A stretch of 33,920 nucleotides of DNA from Desulfurococcales archaeon (GCA_028275745.1 JAPWUB010000004.1:1-33920), one strand, 5' to 3'. Positions 16,224-24,133 are shown, counted from the stretch's first letter. Notes: a model not told the origin generated them from the letters alone. Made by a program: numbers and translations.

Positions 16224-16775
16224 TCACTTGTCTAGGACGTATTTCTCTGAAATTATGATTCCCTTCTCATGCAGCTTAGATGCACATCGTTTACAGAACT
16301 TATTGGTTTTTCTATCTACGTCTCTTACAGAGTTACTGAAGTTCATTACGCATCCAGGTGTTCTGCAATGCTCTAGGCCTAGGAGATGACCAAACTCATG
16401 TAATACCTCTTTTTCAACTCTGGAGAAGATAGTTGTTGTAGAGTTTCCTAGCATTAGTCGTGGCAAGAAAACTGCGGCTGATTGTAGCAATGGCATTGCA
16501 AGTCCAAATACAAAGTTAAGCCCTGGCACATATGCATCTCTACTTGATAAAAGTATTGCATAGCTTTCCTCGGGCCTGAAATAACTTATATGCTCTACAA
16601 CCAAGTCAGCTAAGTATTGATCCCTATATGGATTGTAGAACGTATCGGGGATCTCAACTTTACGAATCTCAATAACCTCAGCGTTGAAGGCTTCTTGAAT
16701 AGTTGTGCGTGCAACTAATAAAATTTCGTGATTAATGTCAGCATCATAGAGGATCACTACCTTTAAGCTATTCAA
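16224..16775 (-). CDS. amzA: Archaemetzincin, zinc metalloprotease
   Basis: About 183 residues. The hallmark HExxHxxGxxH with downstream cysteines is present as HEFGHLLGLEHC, followed by CVMNFS (the Met-turn of metzincins), then D and FCKRC. Archaemetzincins bind a catalytic zinc through the three His and a second structural zinc through the Cys; here the spacing C-x4-CxMNFS and FCxxC matches. The frame is open from TTG 16799, but that codon falls inside a C/D RNA candidate. TTG 16775 has GAGG nine bases upstream and gives an N-terminus MNSLKVVILYD typical of the family, so I use it. Substrates in Archaea are unknown. No signal peptide is evident. Confidence 0.9.
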   Translation of the reverse strand: MNSLKVVILYDADINHEILLVARTTIQEAFNAEVIEIRKVEIPDTFYNPYRDQYLADLVVEHISYFRPEESYAILLSSRDAYVPGLNFVFGLAMPLLQSAAVFLPRLMLGNSTTTIFSRVEKEVLHEFGHLLGLEHCRTPGCVMNFSNSVRDVDRKTNKFCKRCASKLHEKGIIISEKYVLDK

Positions 16776-16789
16776 AGCCTGCACCCTCT

Positions 16790-16848
16790 TAATCAGCAAT
16801 GCGGGAAATACATCACTTCTCAGCGCGCGAACTTCTCATCACTGAAAA
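16790..16848 (-). ncRNA. C/D-box guide sRNA candidate with a likely 16S rRNA target
   Basis: On the minus strand: box C GUGAUGA (16836-16842), a 12-nt guide GAAGUUCGCGCG (16824-16835), D' CUGA (16820-16823), 3 nt, C' GUGAUGU (16810-16816), a 13-nt guide AUUUCCCGCAUUG (16797-16809) and D CUGA (16793-16796). The second guide is complementary to CAAUGCGGGAAA, a segment I recall as conserved in archaeal 16S rRNA near E. coli 372-383. The N+5 rule gives methylation of the G in CAAUG (about E. coli G376). The first guide resembles the complement of the GCGCGAA stretch just upstream, but less exactly. The RNA lies directly before amzA and overlaps its alternative TTG start. Confidence 0.88.
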
Positions 16849-16905
16849 TTCTTACTTTCACAAACTTATCTACTTTAACCCCACTATTATGTGTTGCACA
16901 GCCTT

Positions 16906-18249
16906 TCAATAGAATGATCTTGTTTCTCCTTGTGGGAACAGCGAATTGAATGCCTCTCTAATTATGGGCGTCTTATCCTTGAGCTCTCTCCTTATATAAA
17001 GCCTTAGCATTAGTGCTGCCTTAGGCATGCTGAACCATGTAAACTCAAGCACGTTTCTCTTTGTAATACTCCCACTTTCTGAAATTACCATAATTTCATT
17101 CTCTGACAACATTGGGTTTAGCGGAAGCTTTGGTGTGTCTATGAAGAAGCTATAGCCCCTTACAACATCTAATCCTCTATCCTTCAGCTCAACCTCAAGT
17201 AAGAGCTCAATAAGTTCCTTGCCTCTCGTGATTATATCTATTGGTAACTTTGCATCTGAAACAGGAAGCCTATACTCTAACACAAGCTTGTAAGGTATTT
17301 TACGTGCTAAGAAATCTTTGACCTCCTTTAGAACAGTAACATTGTTGTTGAATACAAGGCTGTAGTCGTCTAGCTCAACATATTTATTAGGATCTTTAAC
17401 CGCTTCGTCAAAATCTATAAGCTTTTTCTTGTCTATAAGCGCTATTATGTCTCCCAGGAACTTTGATACTGCTCTCACTGTCTTGTGGTAGTATACTGTG
17501 GAGAACATGTACATCCTCGCAAGCATAAGCTGTTCAAGAGCGTCTAGAGCTCTGTAATCAACTACAAGAGTGTTGCCATGTATCTTGAGGTAATAAGCTA
17601 TCCTCTCCCAATCTATATGGCTACCATATCCAGCTCCCGTGAAGTAGGAGTCTCTCAAAAGGTAGTCTATTATGTCAGCACTAAAGACGCCTTTCAGTAA
17701 GTAAAAGAATGCTCTCTCTGTACCAACATCTTGAATCACTTCCTTAAACGGCCATTCAAGCTCGCTTGAACTTCTTAACGCCTCTGAAACTTCATTCAAT
17801 TTGTATCCATACTCTGTAACTATCTTCTCCACAGCTTCAGCAACCTCAGGAGTCTTCAACACAATTTCAGCACCTATGTGTTCATGTGTTATACCCCGAG
17901 GCACTAGAACAACATCCTCAAAAAGATGACTGTAGGGACCATGCCCTATATCATGTAAGAGCCCTAGAAGCCTCATAATGATTATGTACCTCTCAAGATC
18001 CTCCTGCCTAATCTTATGCTTTCTTAGAACTTCCCTAACCATAACCTCCATAACATGAGCTACACCAATACTGTGACTGAAACGCGTATGCACAGCTCCA
18101 GGATAAACAAAGTCAGCTACAGAAAGTTGCTTAATTCTTCTAAGCCTTTGAAATGCAAAGGAATCTATGAGGGGTAGCTCATGCTCATAAATCCTTATGT
18201 ATCCGTGTATGGGATCCTTAACAATTTTGTACTTCTCCAGGCTTAACAT
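16906..18249 (-). CDS. HD-domain phosphohydrolase, dGTPase/SAMHD1-like
   Basis: A 447-residue HD-superfamily hydrolase. IHGYIRIYEHELPLIDSFAFQRLRRIKQL at the start, then HTRFSHSIGVAHV (first His), LLGLLHDIGHGPYSH (HD pair at about residue 110-120) and HEHIGAEIV are the motifs of the SAMHD1/YdhJ group that removes triphosphate from dNTPs or hydrolyses other nucleotides in a metal-dependent way. The length and order fit archaeal homologues. ATG 18249. It precedes amzA with ~130 bases between, where a C/D RNA candidate sits, so the three may share a transcript. The substrate is not determinable. Confidence 0.92.
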   Translation of the reverse strand: MLSLEKYKIVKDPIHGYIRIYEHELPLIDSFAFQRLRRIKQLSVADFVYPGAVHTRFSHSIGVAHVMEVMVREVLRKHKIRQEDLERYIIIMRLLGLLHDIGHGPYSHLFEDVVLVPRGITHEHIGAEIVLKTPEVAEAVEKIVTEYGYKLNEVSEALRSSSELEWPFKEVIQDVGTERAFFYLLKGVFSADIIDYLLRDSYFTGAGYGSHIDWERIAYYLKIHGNTLVVDYRALDALEQLMLARMYMFSTVYYHKTVRAVSKFLGDIIALIDKKKLIDFDEAVKDPNKYVELDDYSLVFNNNVTVLKEVKDFLARKIPYKLVLEYRLPVSDAKLPIDIITRGKELIELLLEVELKDRGLDVVRGYSFFIDTPKLPLNPMLSENEIMVISESGSITKRNVLEFTWFSMPKAALMLRLYIRRELKDKTPIIREAFNSLFPQGETRSFY

Positions 18250-18386
18250 AACAATTAACCCATTACTGCCTAACGCTATCTTCCCAGCTACAGATACTAA
18301 ATTGAGAATTTCGATTAAAACTTTTTGAACTTTCTTTCAGTGAATTTTAAGGTTAATAAGAAGAGCATTTAATGATACAGTTGTAC

Positions 18387-19079
18387 CTACATAAAGTCGA
18401 AAATGTTTGTATGTAGGTTAACATTAATTAGCATAAACTCTGCGTAAGGTCTCAACACATTTTTGGCGGCGGTAAGCATTCTCTGAACCTCCAGCACTGT
18501 TGGTAGCGGAATGAACATAATGTTGTCCCTACCATCACCGACAACAACGTACTTGTTAGTTGTGTTAATCACTATGTTAGCCACTTTATCATATACATTT
18601 ACAACGTCGTTCCAATCTCTACGCGGTTTAATACATGTTAAAATAGCTTGAGACCTTGAGACTTTACTTGCCACGCATTCAACGCTATATCCGATCTGCT
18701 CTGCTGATATAATATCTTCAAAGGATGGTATAGGCATTGGTACGGGATGAGTATGTATAAACAAATCACTTTTACATGAAGTTTTATATGAGAGGGCTAT
18801 TTTTGATGGGATAAGCCCTCCTAGAAACCTGCCTATGAACACCAATGAGCTCTCGTTACATACAGCATACATTACCTCCTCTAGAATCTCTTGTGGAAGA
18901 GGACTTAAACCAATGTTATTGAGGTAATCTATTGCTTCATCCATGTAAACATTGGTAAGCTTCATGGCAGTACTGCTATCTATTACAGGTAAATGCTCTA
19001 AGTCGAGTATAGATGGGGCGTCAATGGTTGTTGAAACAAGGAGCTCAATCAAATTTTCACTATTTAATAAACCTGTCAT
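18387..19079 (-). CDS. JAB/MPN (JAMM) metalloenzyme-like protein
   Basis: A 230-residue protein carrying a full JAMM motif, H109-T-H111-P-x6-S119-x2-D122 (HTHPVPMPIPSFED), with an upstream Glu candidate (E76 in CNESS). In JAMM enzymes this set binds zinc and cleaves isopeptide or related bonds. The domain spans about 60-160; the ~60 N-terminal and ~70 C-terminal residues are unplaced. It starts at ATG 19079. The gene follows a C/D RNA candidate (19258-19320) and a small basic protein on the same strand. No ubiquitin-like gene is in the window, so the substrate is unknown. Confidence 0.8.
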   Translation of the reverse strand: MTGLLNSENLIELLVSTTIDAPSILDLEHLPVIDSSTAMKLTNVYMDEAIDYLNNIGLSPLPQEILEEVMYAVCNESSLVFIGRFLGGLIPSKIALSYKTSCKSDLFIHTHPVPMPIPSFEDIISAEQIGYSVECVASKVSRSQAILTCIKPRRDWNDVVNVYDKVANIVINTTNKYVVVGDGRDNIMFIPLPTVLEVQRMLTAAKNVLRPYAEFMLINVNLHTNIFDFM

Positions 19080-19257
19080 ACTCCAATAAAACCTGTAATA
19101 TTTCTATGTAACTAGTTTGCCTTGACACAAGTTAAAAAGTTTTTGTACTAATAAACAAGATAAGCGTATTACACAACAGTTCGTCTTCGTCTAATATTAC
19201 TATAAAATAGTGTTAAGAACGGAGTAGAGGAGTAGAGAAAGATTGAGTGTGCAGAAC

Positions 19258-19320
19258 ATTATCAGGAGCGCCGACCATCATCACAAATATCAGTTGGGGT
19301 TACATACACATCATTATTAA
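19258..19320 (-). ncRNA. C/D-box guide sRNA candidate after the small basic protein gene
   Basis: On the minus strand: box C AUGAUGU (19308-19314), a 14-nt guide GUAUGUAACCCCAA (19294-19307), D' CUGA (19290-19293), 5 nt, C' GUGAUGA (19278-19284), a 12-nt guide UGGUCGGCGCUC (19266-19277) and D CUGA (19262-19265). Predicted N+5 targets: UUGGGGUUACAUAC (G5) and GAGCGCCGACCA (G5). It begins about 15 nt after the stop of the 19330-19539 gene, the same arrangement as at 4798-4855. The 14-nt first spacer is slightly long. Confidence 0.82.
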
Positions 19321-19329
19321 AAAACCGTG

Positions 19330-19539
19330 TTATACCTCAACAATATTCTTACATACTCCTTTAAGCTTCTCCAACAAAGCATTGAGCTCCTGTAGCTGTA
19401 CCTTGTATGTGTATAGATATCTTTTTGTTCTTGCCTTAACTTTTGCTATACCCTTTTTCTCCAGCTTCTTAACTCTGCACTCTATAGCCCGTTTTGCTAC
19501 CTCAATGAACTCTTGCTCTGATGCAACAAATATTGGCAT
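19330..19539 (-). CDS. Small basic coiled protein
   Basis: A 69-residue protein from ATG 19539; GGTG at about 19549-19552 sits nine bases upstream. The frame extends to GTG 19554 but lacks a ribosome-binding site there. It is Lys/Arg/Glu-rich with a helical, coiled-coil-like run (FIEVAKRAIECRVKKLEKKG then TYKVQLQELNALLEKLKG). No family is recognised. Composition is compatible with a nucleic-acid-binding or ribosome-associated protein, which is a guess. A C/D RNA candidate follows its stop codon. Confidence 0.7.
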   Translation of the reverse strand: MPIFVASEQEFIEVAKRAIECRVKKLEKKGIAKVKARTKRYLYTYKVQLQELNALLEKLKGVCKNIVEV

Positions 19540-19637
19540 TTGTAGTTTCACCAAGAGAGCTAAATATTTATAGTGAAAATATATAAGCTTAATTTAAGGC
19601 TCTTACCACAATGTTGTAAAAACTTGGTGTTTTTACG

Positions 19638-20654
19638 ATGCTCGAATATTACATGAACTGGTATAGGTTTGCAGAAGAAGCATTAAGGTATGAAGTTAGG
19701 AATGCAATGATTTTTGAGGGCATTAAAAAGGTTGTTGTAATTGGTATGGGTGGCAGTGGTATTGTTGGAGATATGGTAGCAACAATAATGCAGGATCTCG
19801 ATAAGATTCCGATTTACGTCTATAAGGACTTCTATGTACCAAAAAGCTTCATAGATGAAAACACTTTCGTGTTATCAATAAGCTACTCAGGCAACACCCT
19901 AGAGACTATTACCGCAACACTTCAAGCTCTTAAGCTTGGAGCCAAAATAGGCATCGTTGCTTCCGGAGGTGAGCTCATAGATATAGCAAGTAAGACAAAA
20001 CTACCGCACATCATTATTAAACAGGGCCTTGCACCTAGAGCAGCATTGCCCTTGATGCTTGTAGCCTCCCTAAAGCTTCTTTCAATGTGTGGTGTAGCTA
20101 AGGTGCCGCTATCAGTTATTGAAGAAGCCATAACTGTATTGGGAGATGTGAATAAAGCCTCGCAAATAGCCTTGCAACTAGCGTCATTCTTAGACGGCTC
20201 CACAATGCCTTTAATCATTGCAACAACAAGGTATGCCCCACTAGCTGTTAGGTTTAAGAATGAGCTTAACGAGAACTCGAAGATACCTGCCAAGGTTGAG
20301 ATAGCCCCAGAACTGTTTCATAATGATATTGTTGGCTGGGAAAGGCAGAGAATTAATGGAAAAGCAATTGTGATAGGATCTGATATTGACTATGAGAATA
20401 TGTTGTTAGATCTGTACAGCGATTACTTGAGAAGTGTTGGCTTTGATGTGTTTCACCTTGACTTAGAAGGAAACATTCTTCAGCGGTACCTTTATGGATC
20501 ACTTATAATAGGCCTTACATCTGTTGAGCTTGCACAGAGATTTGGAATAGACCCGTTACAGACTAAAAGCATCTCAATGTACAAAGAGTTCCTAAAGAAG
20601 AATAGAGAAAGAATTGAAAGAACAGTGCTTGAACAGGGTTTCAAGGTCCAATAA
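19638..20654 (+). CDS. Bifunctional phosphoglucose/phosphomannose isomerase
   Basis: A 338-residue archaeal PGI/PMI, interconverting glucose-6-phosphate or mannose-6-phosphate with fructose-6-phosphate. The SIS domain has VVIGMGGSGIVGDM (about 33-46) and SYSGNTLETI (78-87). The C-terminal half has ELFHNDIVGWE, the conserved Glu/His region of the family that includes catalytic groups. Length matches Aeropyrum/Thermoplasma-type enzymes (~300-340). ATG 19638 is preceded by GGTG at 19624-19627. It is divergent from the small basic gene. This is a glycolysis or sugar-activation gene in the cytoplasm. Confidence 0.92.
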   Translation: MLEYYMNWYRFAEEALRYEVRNAMIFEGIKKVVVIGMGGSGIVGDMVATIMQDLDKIPIYVYKDFYVPKSFIDENTFVLSISYSGNTLETITATLQALKLGAKIGIVASGGELIDIASKTKLPHIIIKQGLAPRAALPLMLVASLKLLSMCGVAKVPLSVIEEAITVLGDVNKASQIALQLASFLDGSTMPLIIATTRYAPLAVRFKNELNENSKIPAKVEIAPELFHNDIVGWERQRINGKAIVIGSDIDYENMLLDLYSDYLRSVGFDVFHLDLEGNILQRYLYGSLIIGLTSVELAQRFGIDPLQTKSISMYKEFLKKNRERIERTVLEQGFKVQ

Positions 20655-20803
20655 ATAGCGTTGACTTCACTTTTTGAACCCATTCTAGCCATGAAATGCA
20701 TAGATCCTCGTTAACAATACCAGGAAAACAATTACCTTAAACAACCTATTGGGTTATCCACAGCCGATCAAAACTGATTACAACTGATATGGTTTTGCCA
20801 TGG

Positions 20804-21568
20804 TTAAGTGATGTAGTAGTAAGGTCTTTTCTCTTGCTTATATTCCTTCTGCTGTTCAGCCGATCTTAAGAGCAATTCTATATCTCTCTCAACTTCTCTT
20901 CCCTTCTCCTCAAGTTCACTTGTGTCTATTCCCAAACCCCAAACCCTATTAAGCACATCTATAATTAGTTTGGCCGCTGTGTAATCAATATAATTCAATT
21001 CAACAATGCTTCTCCATGTCTCGCCAAGTACACAAGCACCGTTAATTCCCAGCACCTTTGCCCATCCAACAATAACCCCATTAAGTCCTGTGATCACTCC
21101 CTCAGATAAGGGCACGGCTCCATTACTAGCATACTTCCTTACAACATCAGCGTTGCTACCAACTATGTAAACCTTACGATTAGGGATAACCATTTCTGAT
21201 ACATATGCAGCTGCAGCTACAATTTCATCAATATTGAACTTCTTCAACTTCTTAATTATGAAATAGCCTAGAGAGTGTTGATCAGAGTCTGTCATGGGCT
21301 GCGAACTTCCTGTGACAATAAATACACCCAGGCTCCCAACCTTGGCATAATACACACTAACATTATAAAGGTTTCCAATGCCTTCAGCTTCCACAATCAA
21401 ATGAGCAGAGAACTTCGTCCCATAAATAGTGGCAATGAGTTCTGCACCAAGCTTCTCGGCAATATAGCTAGCCACGGTCTTGCCCACTAAAGCCATCCCA
21501 GGGAAACCTACAACAACGATGTTCCTATCTAAAGGCTTCACATCCCTATGTTGCATAAACATCCACAT
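20804..21568 (-). CDS. PAC2 family protein (proteasome assembly chaperone-like)
   Basis: A 254-residue protein. VVVGFPGMALVGKTVASYIAEKLGAE at the N-terminus, FIVTGSSQPMTDSDQHSLGYFI and PLSEGVITGLNGVIVGWAKVLGINGACVLGET are the signature blocks of the archaeal PAC2 family, named from eukaryotic proteasome assembly chaperone 2. The last ~40 residues form a charged helix (ELEEKGREVERDIELLLRSAEQQ) typical of the family. Starts at ATG 21568, 21562 or 21556 are all possible. In Archaea a role in proteasome assembly is suggested for relatives, but this specific protein is not assigned here. Confidence 0.9.
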   Translation of the reverse strand: MWMFMQHRDVKPLDRNIVVVGFPGMALVGKTVASYIAEKLGAELIATIYGTKFSAHLIVEAEGIGNLYNVSVYYAKVGSLGVFIVTGSSQPMTDSDQHSLGYFIIKKLKKFNIDEIVAAAAYVSEMVIPNRKVYIVGSNADVVRKYASNGAVPLSEGVITGLNGVIVGWAKVLGINGACVLGETWRSIVELNYIDYTAAKLIIDVLNRVWGLGIDTSELEEKGREVERDIELLLRSAEQQKEYKQEKRPYYYIT

Positions 21569-21675
21569 AATCTTATACCCGCAGACATTGAATCAATCAT
21601 AGGTAACGGGCAAACTTGGTTATAAACTACTATGAAGAAATACATTAGTAGACCCGAACCCTTTGCGAATTAAAG

Positions 21676-21684
21676 CATATAAAC
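21676..21684 (+). promoter_or_regulatory. TATA box of the tRNA gene
   Basis: CATATAAAC, preceded by AAAG as a possible BRE, lies about 35-43 bases before the mature 5' end of the tRNA at 21719. Transcription about 26 bases downstream would give a short 5' leader for RNase P. Confidence 0.55.
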
Positions 21685-21718
21685 CCAAGATATACCAGAA
21701 AAAAGTATGAAGCAGAAA

Positions 21719-21792
21719 GGGCCCGTAGCTCAGCCCGGTAGAGCGCCCGGCTCATAACCGGGTGGTCCGGGGTTCAAATCCCCGCGGGCCCA
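21719..21792 (+). tRNA. tRNA with CAU anticodon (probably elongator Met)
   Basis: A 74-nt cloverleaf. The acceptor is GGGCCCG/CGGGCCC, the D stem GCUC/GAGC, the anticodon stem CCCGG/CCGGG with loop CUCAUAA, the variable loop UGGUC, the T stem CGGGG/CCCCG with loop UUCAAAU, and the discriminator is A. No intron is present and CCA is not encoded. Initiator tRNA is unlikely because it would show A1-U72 and three G-C pairs in the anticodon stem (29-31), whereas pair 29-41 here is C-G. CAU could also be an Ile2 tRNA (agmatidine at C34); the sequence alone does not exclude it. Its strong GC content supports a thermophile. Confidence 0.95.
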
Positions 21793-21856
21793 TAAATCAT
21801 TAAATAAAAGTAGATTAACTAAAAATTCTGCATACTAGCATGCATTAAGCAAAATA

Positions 21857-22378
21857 ATGTGTGAAGGTACCTTGTCATTAACTTGCGTTAAATACCTCTT
21901 AGGGCTTTTAATATCTCTGCCCCTCATATTTTTGTACATTCTATCGATGTTTGTAGCTGTCAAAATCTATACCTATGGATTTGCTAATTCAAGGACTATA
22001 CTATACTACACTTTTTACACGGGTTTAGTGTTGTTGGGCATTTCAATGCTTATTGGTGATTGGAGCAAAAGATTTGGAGATATATTAATTTTGATAGCAT
22101 TGATCCTACTAGGAATTTATTCATATGTAAGGGGTCTTACAGGCTTAGCCAGTATAAGCCTTGTTAAGCATTATGTTATCCCTCCAGCTTTTATCTATAT
22201 TCCTTGCAGTATTGAAGCTAAGTGTGATAACTATGCAGCACTAGTTATTGATGTACCCCTTGCAATTGTTTTTTTAATGTTTATCTATGGGTTGTTAGGG
22301 TTAATAGGTACAGGAAGGACAGGTGAAGCCAAAGAGGGAAGGAAAGTCGATAAGGGGCTTCATACCGAGGTAATTTAA
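21857..22378 (+). CDS. Small multi-pass membrane protein
   Basis: A 173-residue membrane protein with about five hydrophobic segments (~12-33, 42-65, 70-92, 96-120, 133-155) and a short charged, basic C-tail. No family is recognised. ATG 21857 has no Shine-Dalgarno, so it may be leaderless. Its last 78 bases overlap the 3' end of the convergent DUF434-like gene, a large overlap for two real genes, and each frame reads like a natural protein. It follows the tRNA gene by 64 bases. Confidence 0.68.
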   Translation: MCEGTLSLTCVKYLLGLLISLPLIFLYILSMFVAVKIYTYGFANSRTILYYTFYTGLVLLGISMLIGDWSKRFGDILILIALILLGIYSYVRGLTGLASISLVKHYVIPPAFIYIPCSIEAKCDNYAALVIDVPLAIVFLMFIYGLLGLIGTGRTGEAKEGRKVDKGLHTEVI

Positions 22379-23032
22379 TGCAATAGTTGTTAGTGGTAGT
22401 ATCCACTGGCTATTCATAATTATTACAGCATCTGTTGTTACCACAATTCCTCTTATCTCATGACTTAAGCTGATTATTGTAGCATCTGATTTTTGGCTTA
22501 AAATGGCTGACACCCCCAAGTCTCTATGTCTACTTGTAATTGCATTAACAAATCTCTGTACATCATCTAAGCTGTGGCTAACATTTTTATCAGCAACAAT
22601 AATTATTCGCTTAACACCTTTGCAACAGCTGTCTAGAATACTTGTAATAATGTCAAAGACCTTCTCAAGCAATCCTCTCTCACTAGACCTAAGCTTTGAG
22701 CCCCTTAGGTCTCTCACAAGGCAATCATCGCAAAGGAATAGAGGCTCATTCCTCATCATCGCTACTATAGTTAGTAGAACATTGTAGAAATCTATTATGA
22801 GTGCAGAGTTTAGTCCTTCGCAACATTTGCATCGAATTTTGTTGAACGTTTCATAGGTGTAGGTGACGCTATGAACACATCTGAATAGAAGGAGTCTCTC
22901 AATCTCACTGAGCATGTAACGCTTTGTTACTGCTTCAAGAGCATATGTATAGTTGTAGCCTCTTGAGAGTAGATAGCGGTAATCGTAACTAGCCTCTATT
23001 ACAGCATCTATGTTAATGCTCTGTGTTTTCAC
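22301..23032 (-). CDS. DUF434-family protein, PIN-like
   Basis: A 243-residue protein. The N-terminus (ASYDYRYLLSRGYNYTYALEAVTKRYMLSEIERLLLFRCV) is followed by LIIDFYNVLLTIVAMM and FLCDDCLVRDLRGS (about 92-130), the block I know from DUF434. The D-x-Y-N-V and D-D-x-x-V-R-D clusters could form a PIN-like or TOPRIM-like metal site, but no activity is established. The middle has a Cys pair (CKCC). It starts at GTG 23032 with no Shine-Dalgarno. The C-terminal part (CPSCTY) runs antisense over the end of the 21857-22378 membrane-protein gene. Confidence 0.75.
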   Translation of the reverse strand: MKTQSINIDAVIEASYDYRYLLSRGYNYTYALEAVTKRYMLSEIERLLLFRCVHSVTYTYETFNKIRCKCCEGLNSALIIDFYNVLLTIVAMMRNEPLFLCDDCLVRDLRGSKLRSSERGLLEKVFDIITSILDSCCKGVKRIIIVADKNVSHSLDDVQRFVNAITSRHRDLGVSAILSQKSDATIISLSHEIRGIVVTTDAVIIMNSQWILPLTTIALNYLGMKPLIDFPSLFGFTCPSCTY

Positions 23033-23111
23033 ATAAAGTCACGCTAATTTATGTAGACTAGATAAACCAAGCTCTATACATCATTTTCACATTTATGATT
23101 TCCCTAACTCT

Positions 23112-23152
23112 ATTTATAAGCTATGTAGTGTGATACTATAGTCTAAGGAGTG
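23112..23152 (+). promoter_or_regulatory. TATA box and Shine-Dalgarno of the KaiC-like gene
   Basis: ATTTATAAG (23112-23120) fits the archaeal TATA consensus. A start about 26 bases downstream places the 5' end near 23141, and AAGGAGTG (23145-23152) lies five bases before ATG 23158. The message would have a short leader. Confidence 0.6.
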
Positions 23153-23157
23153 CTAGT

Positions 23158-24126
23158 ATGAGCAATATTGAAATAAGTGAAGAGGAGCTGGAGGCTATTG
23201 AGAAAGAGCTGAAGCAATTGGATGAGGAGAGGGTTAGGAAAGTTAGTGAAAAAGCTGAGAAAACCTATGAAGAGAAGAAGCCAAAGAAGATAGAATACAG
23301 AAAAACTACAGAGGGAATCACTAGGATTTCAACAGGTGTGCCAGAGCTTGACGAAGCCCTTGAGGGTGGCATACCCAAAGGTTCTTGGGTTGCTATAACA
23401 GGGGAGCCTGGTACAGGTAAGTCTATACTATGCATGCATTTTGCTTGGGCTGGTCTACAGGCAGGAGATCCAGTAGTCTATGTTACTACAGAAGCTGAGT
23501 TTAGGGATGTTGTTAGGCAGGCAAAGATGTTTGGAATGGACTTTGAGCGCTACAGCATATATGACATATCCAGTGCCAAAGAGCCTGCAGAGACACCAAA
23601 CATTGTAGTTATAGACATTTTCGGGCTTCTGAAAATTGCGAGGCAAATGAGTGAAACCATAGCAGATGCCGAGACTGCGAAGAAGAGAAGGTTTGCAGCG
23701 CTAGATATACAGACCCTGGTTGCGGCAATACATGAAGCCTATAAGATTCTTGGAGTATTGAAGGAAGGTGGAAAAAGCCCTATAAGACATGTAAGGCTAA
23801 TTATAGACTCTCTAAGTGCTTTCTGGGCAGATAAACCTGCAATGGCTAGGAAATACAGCTATGAGCTCAAAATAGCTACACATAGAGAAAATGTCACGGC
23901 ATATTTGGTTAGCCAGTATGCGATGACAACAAGATCCACCTTTGGTTTTGGACTAGAGCATATAGCTGATGGGGTGTTCCATTTATGGATGGACGAAGTG
24001 GAAACTAAGAAGGAGGTTATAAGATATATGATTATAAAGAAAATGAGAATGACCAACCACGCTAGGTATGCGTTTAAGGTTGAGATAGAGCCTGGAAAAG
24101 GAATAAGGCTAGAGCCCATTAAGTAA
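23158..24126 (+). CDS. KaiC/RadA-paralogue ATPase
   Basis: A 322-residue RecA-fold ATPase. A charged coiled N-terminus (about residues 1-50, Glu/Lys-rich) is followed by a KaiC-type core. Its Walker A is GEPGTGKS (about residues 82-89), then VYVTTEAEF, and LIIDSLSAFWADK as Walker B (about 215). Crenarchaeal RadA paralogues of this type modulate RadA recombinase, and others are signalling ATPases; the sequence does not decide. The insert with QMSETIADAETAKKRR is unusual and might be family-specific. It has its own promoter and Shine-Dalgarno, and is convergent with the gene at 24174. Confidence 0.88.
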   Translation: MSNIEISEEELEAIEKELKQLDEERVRKVSEKAEKTYEEKKPKKIEYRKTTEGITRISTGVPELDEALEGGIPKGSWVAITGEPGTGKSILCMHFAWAGLQAGDPVVYVTTEAEFRDVVRQAKMFGMDFERYSIYDISSAKEPAETPNIVVIDIFGLLKIARQMSETIADAETAKKRRFAALDIQTLVAAIHEAYKILGVLKEGGKSPIRHVRLIIDSLSAFWADKPAMARKYSYELKIATHRENVTAYLVSQYAMTTRSTFGFGLEHIADGVFHLWMDEVETKKEVIRYMIIKKMRMTNHARYAFKVEIEPGKGIRLEPIK

Positions 24127-24133
24127 CTAAGTA

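Noticed and set aside
19247-19573. Plus-strand ORF of 108 codons
   Set aside because: It covers the antisense of the small basic gene and a C/D RNA candidate; composition is not protein-like.
21719-21792. Initiator tRNA-Met
   Set aside because: G1-C72 acceptor pair and a C-G pair at 29-41 do not match archaeal initiators.
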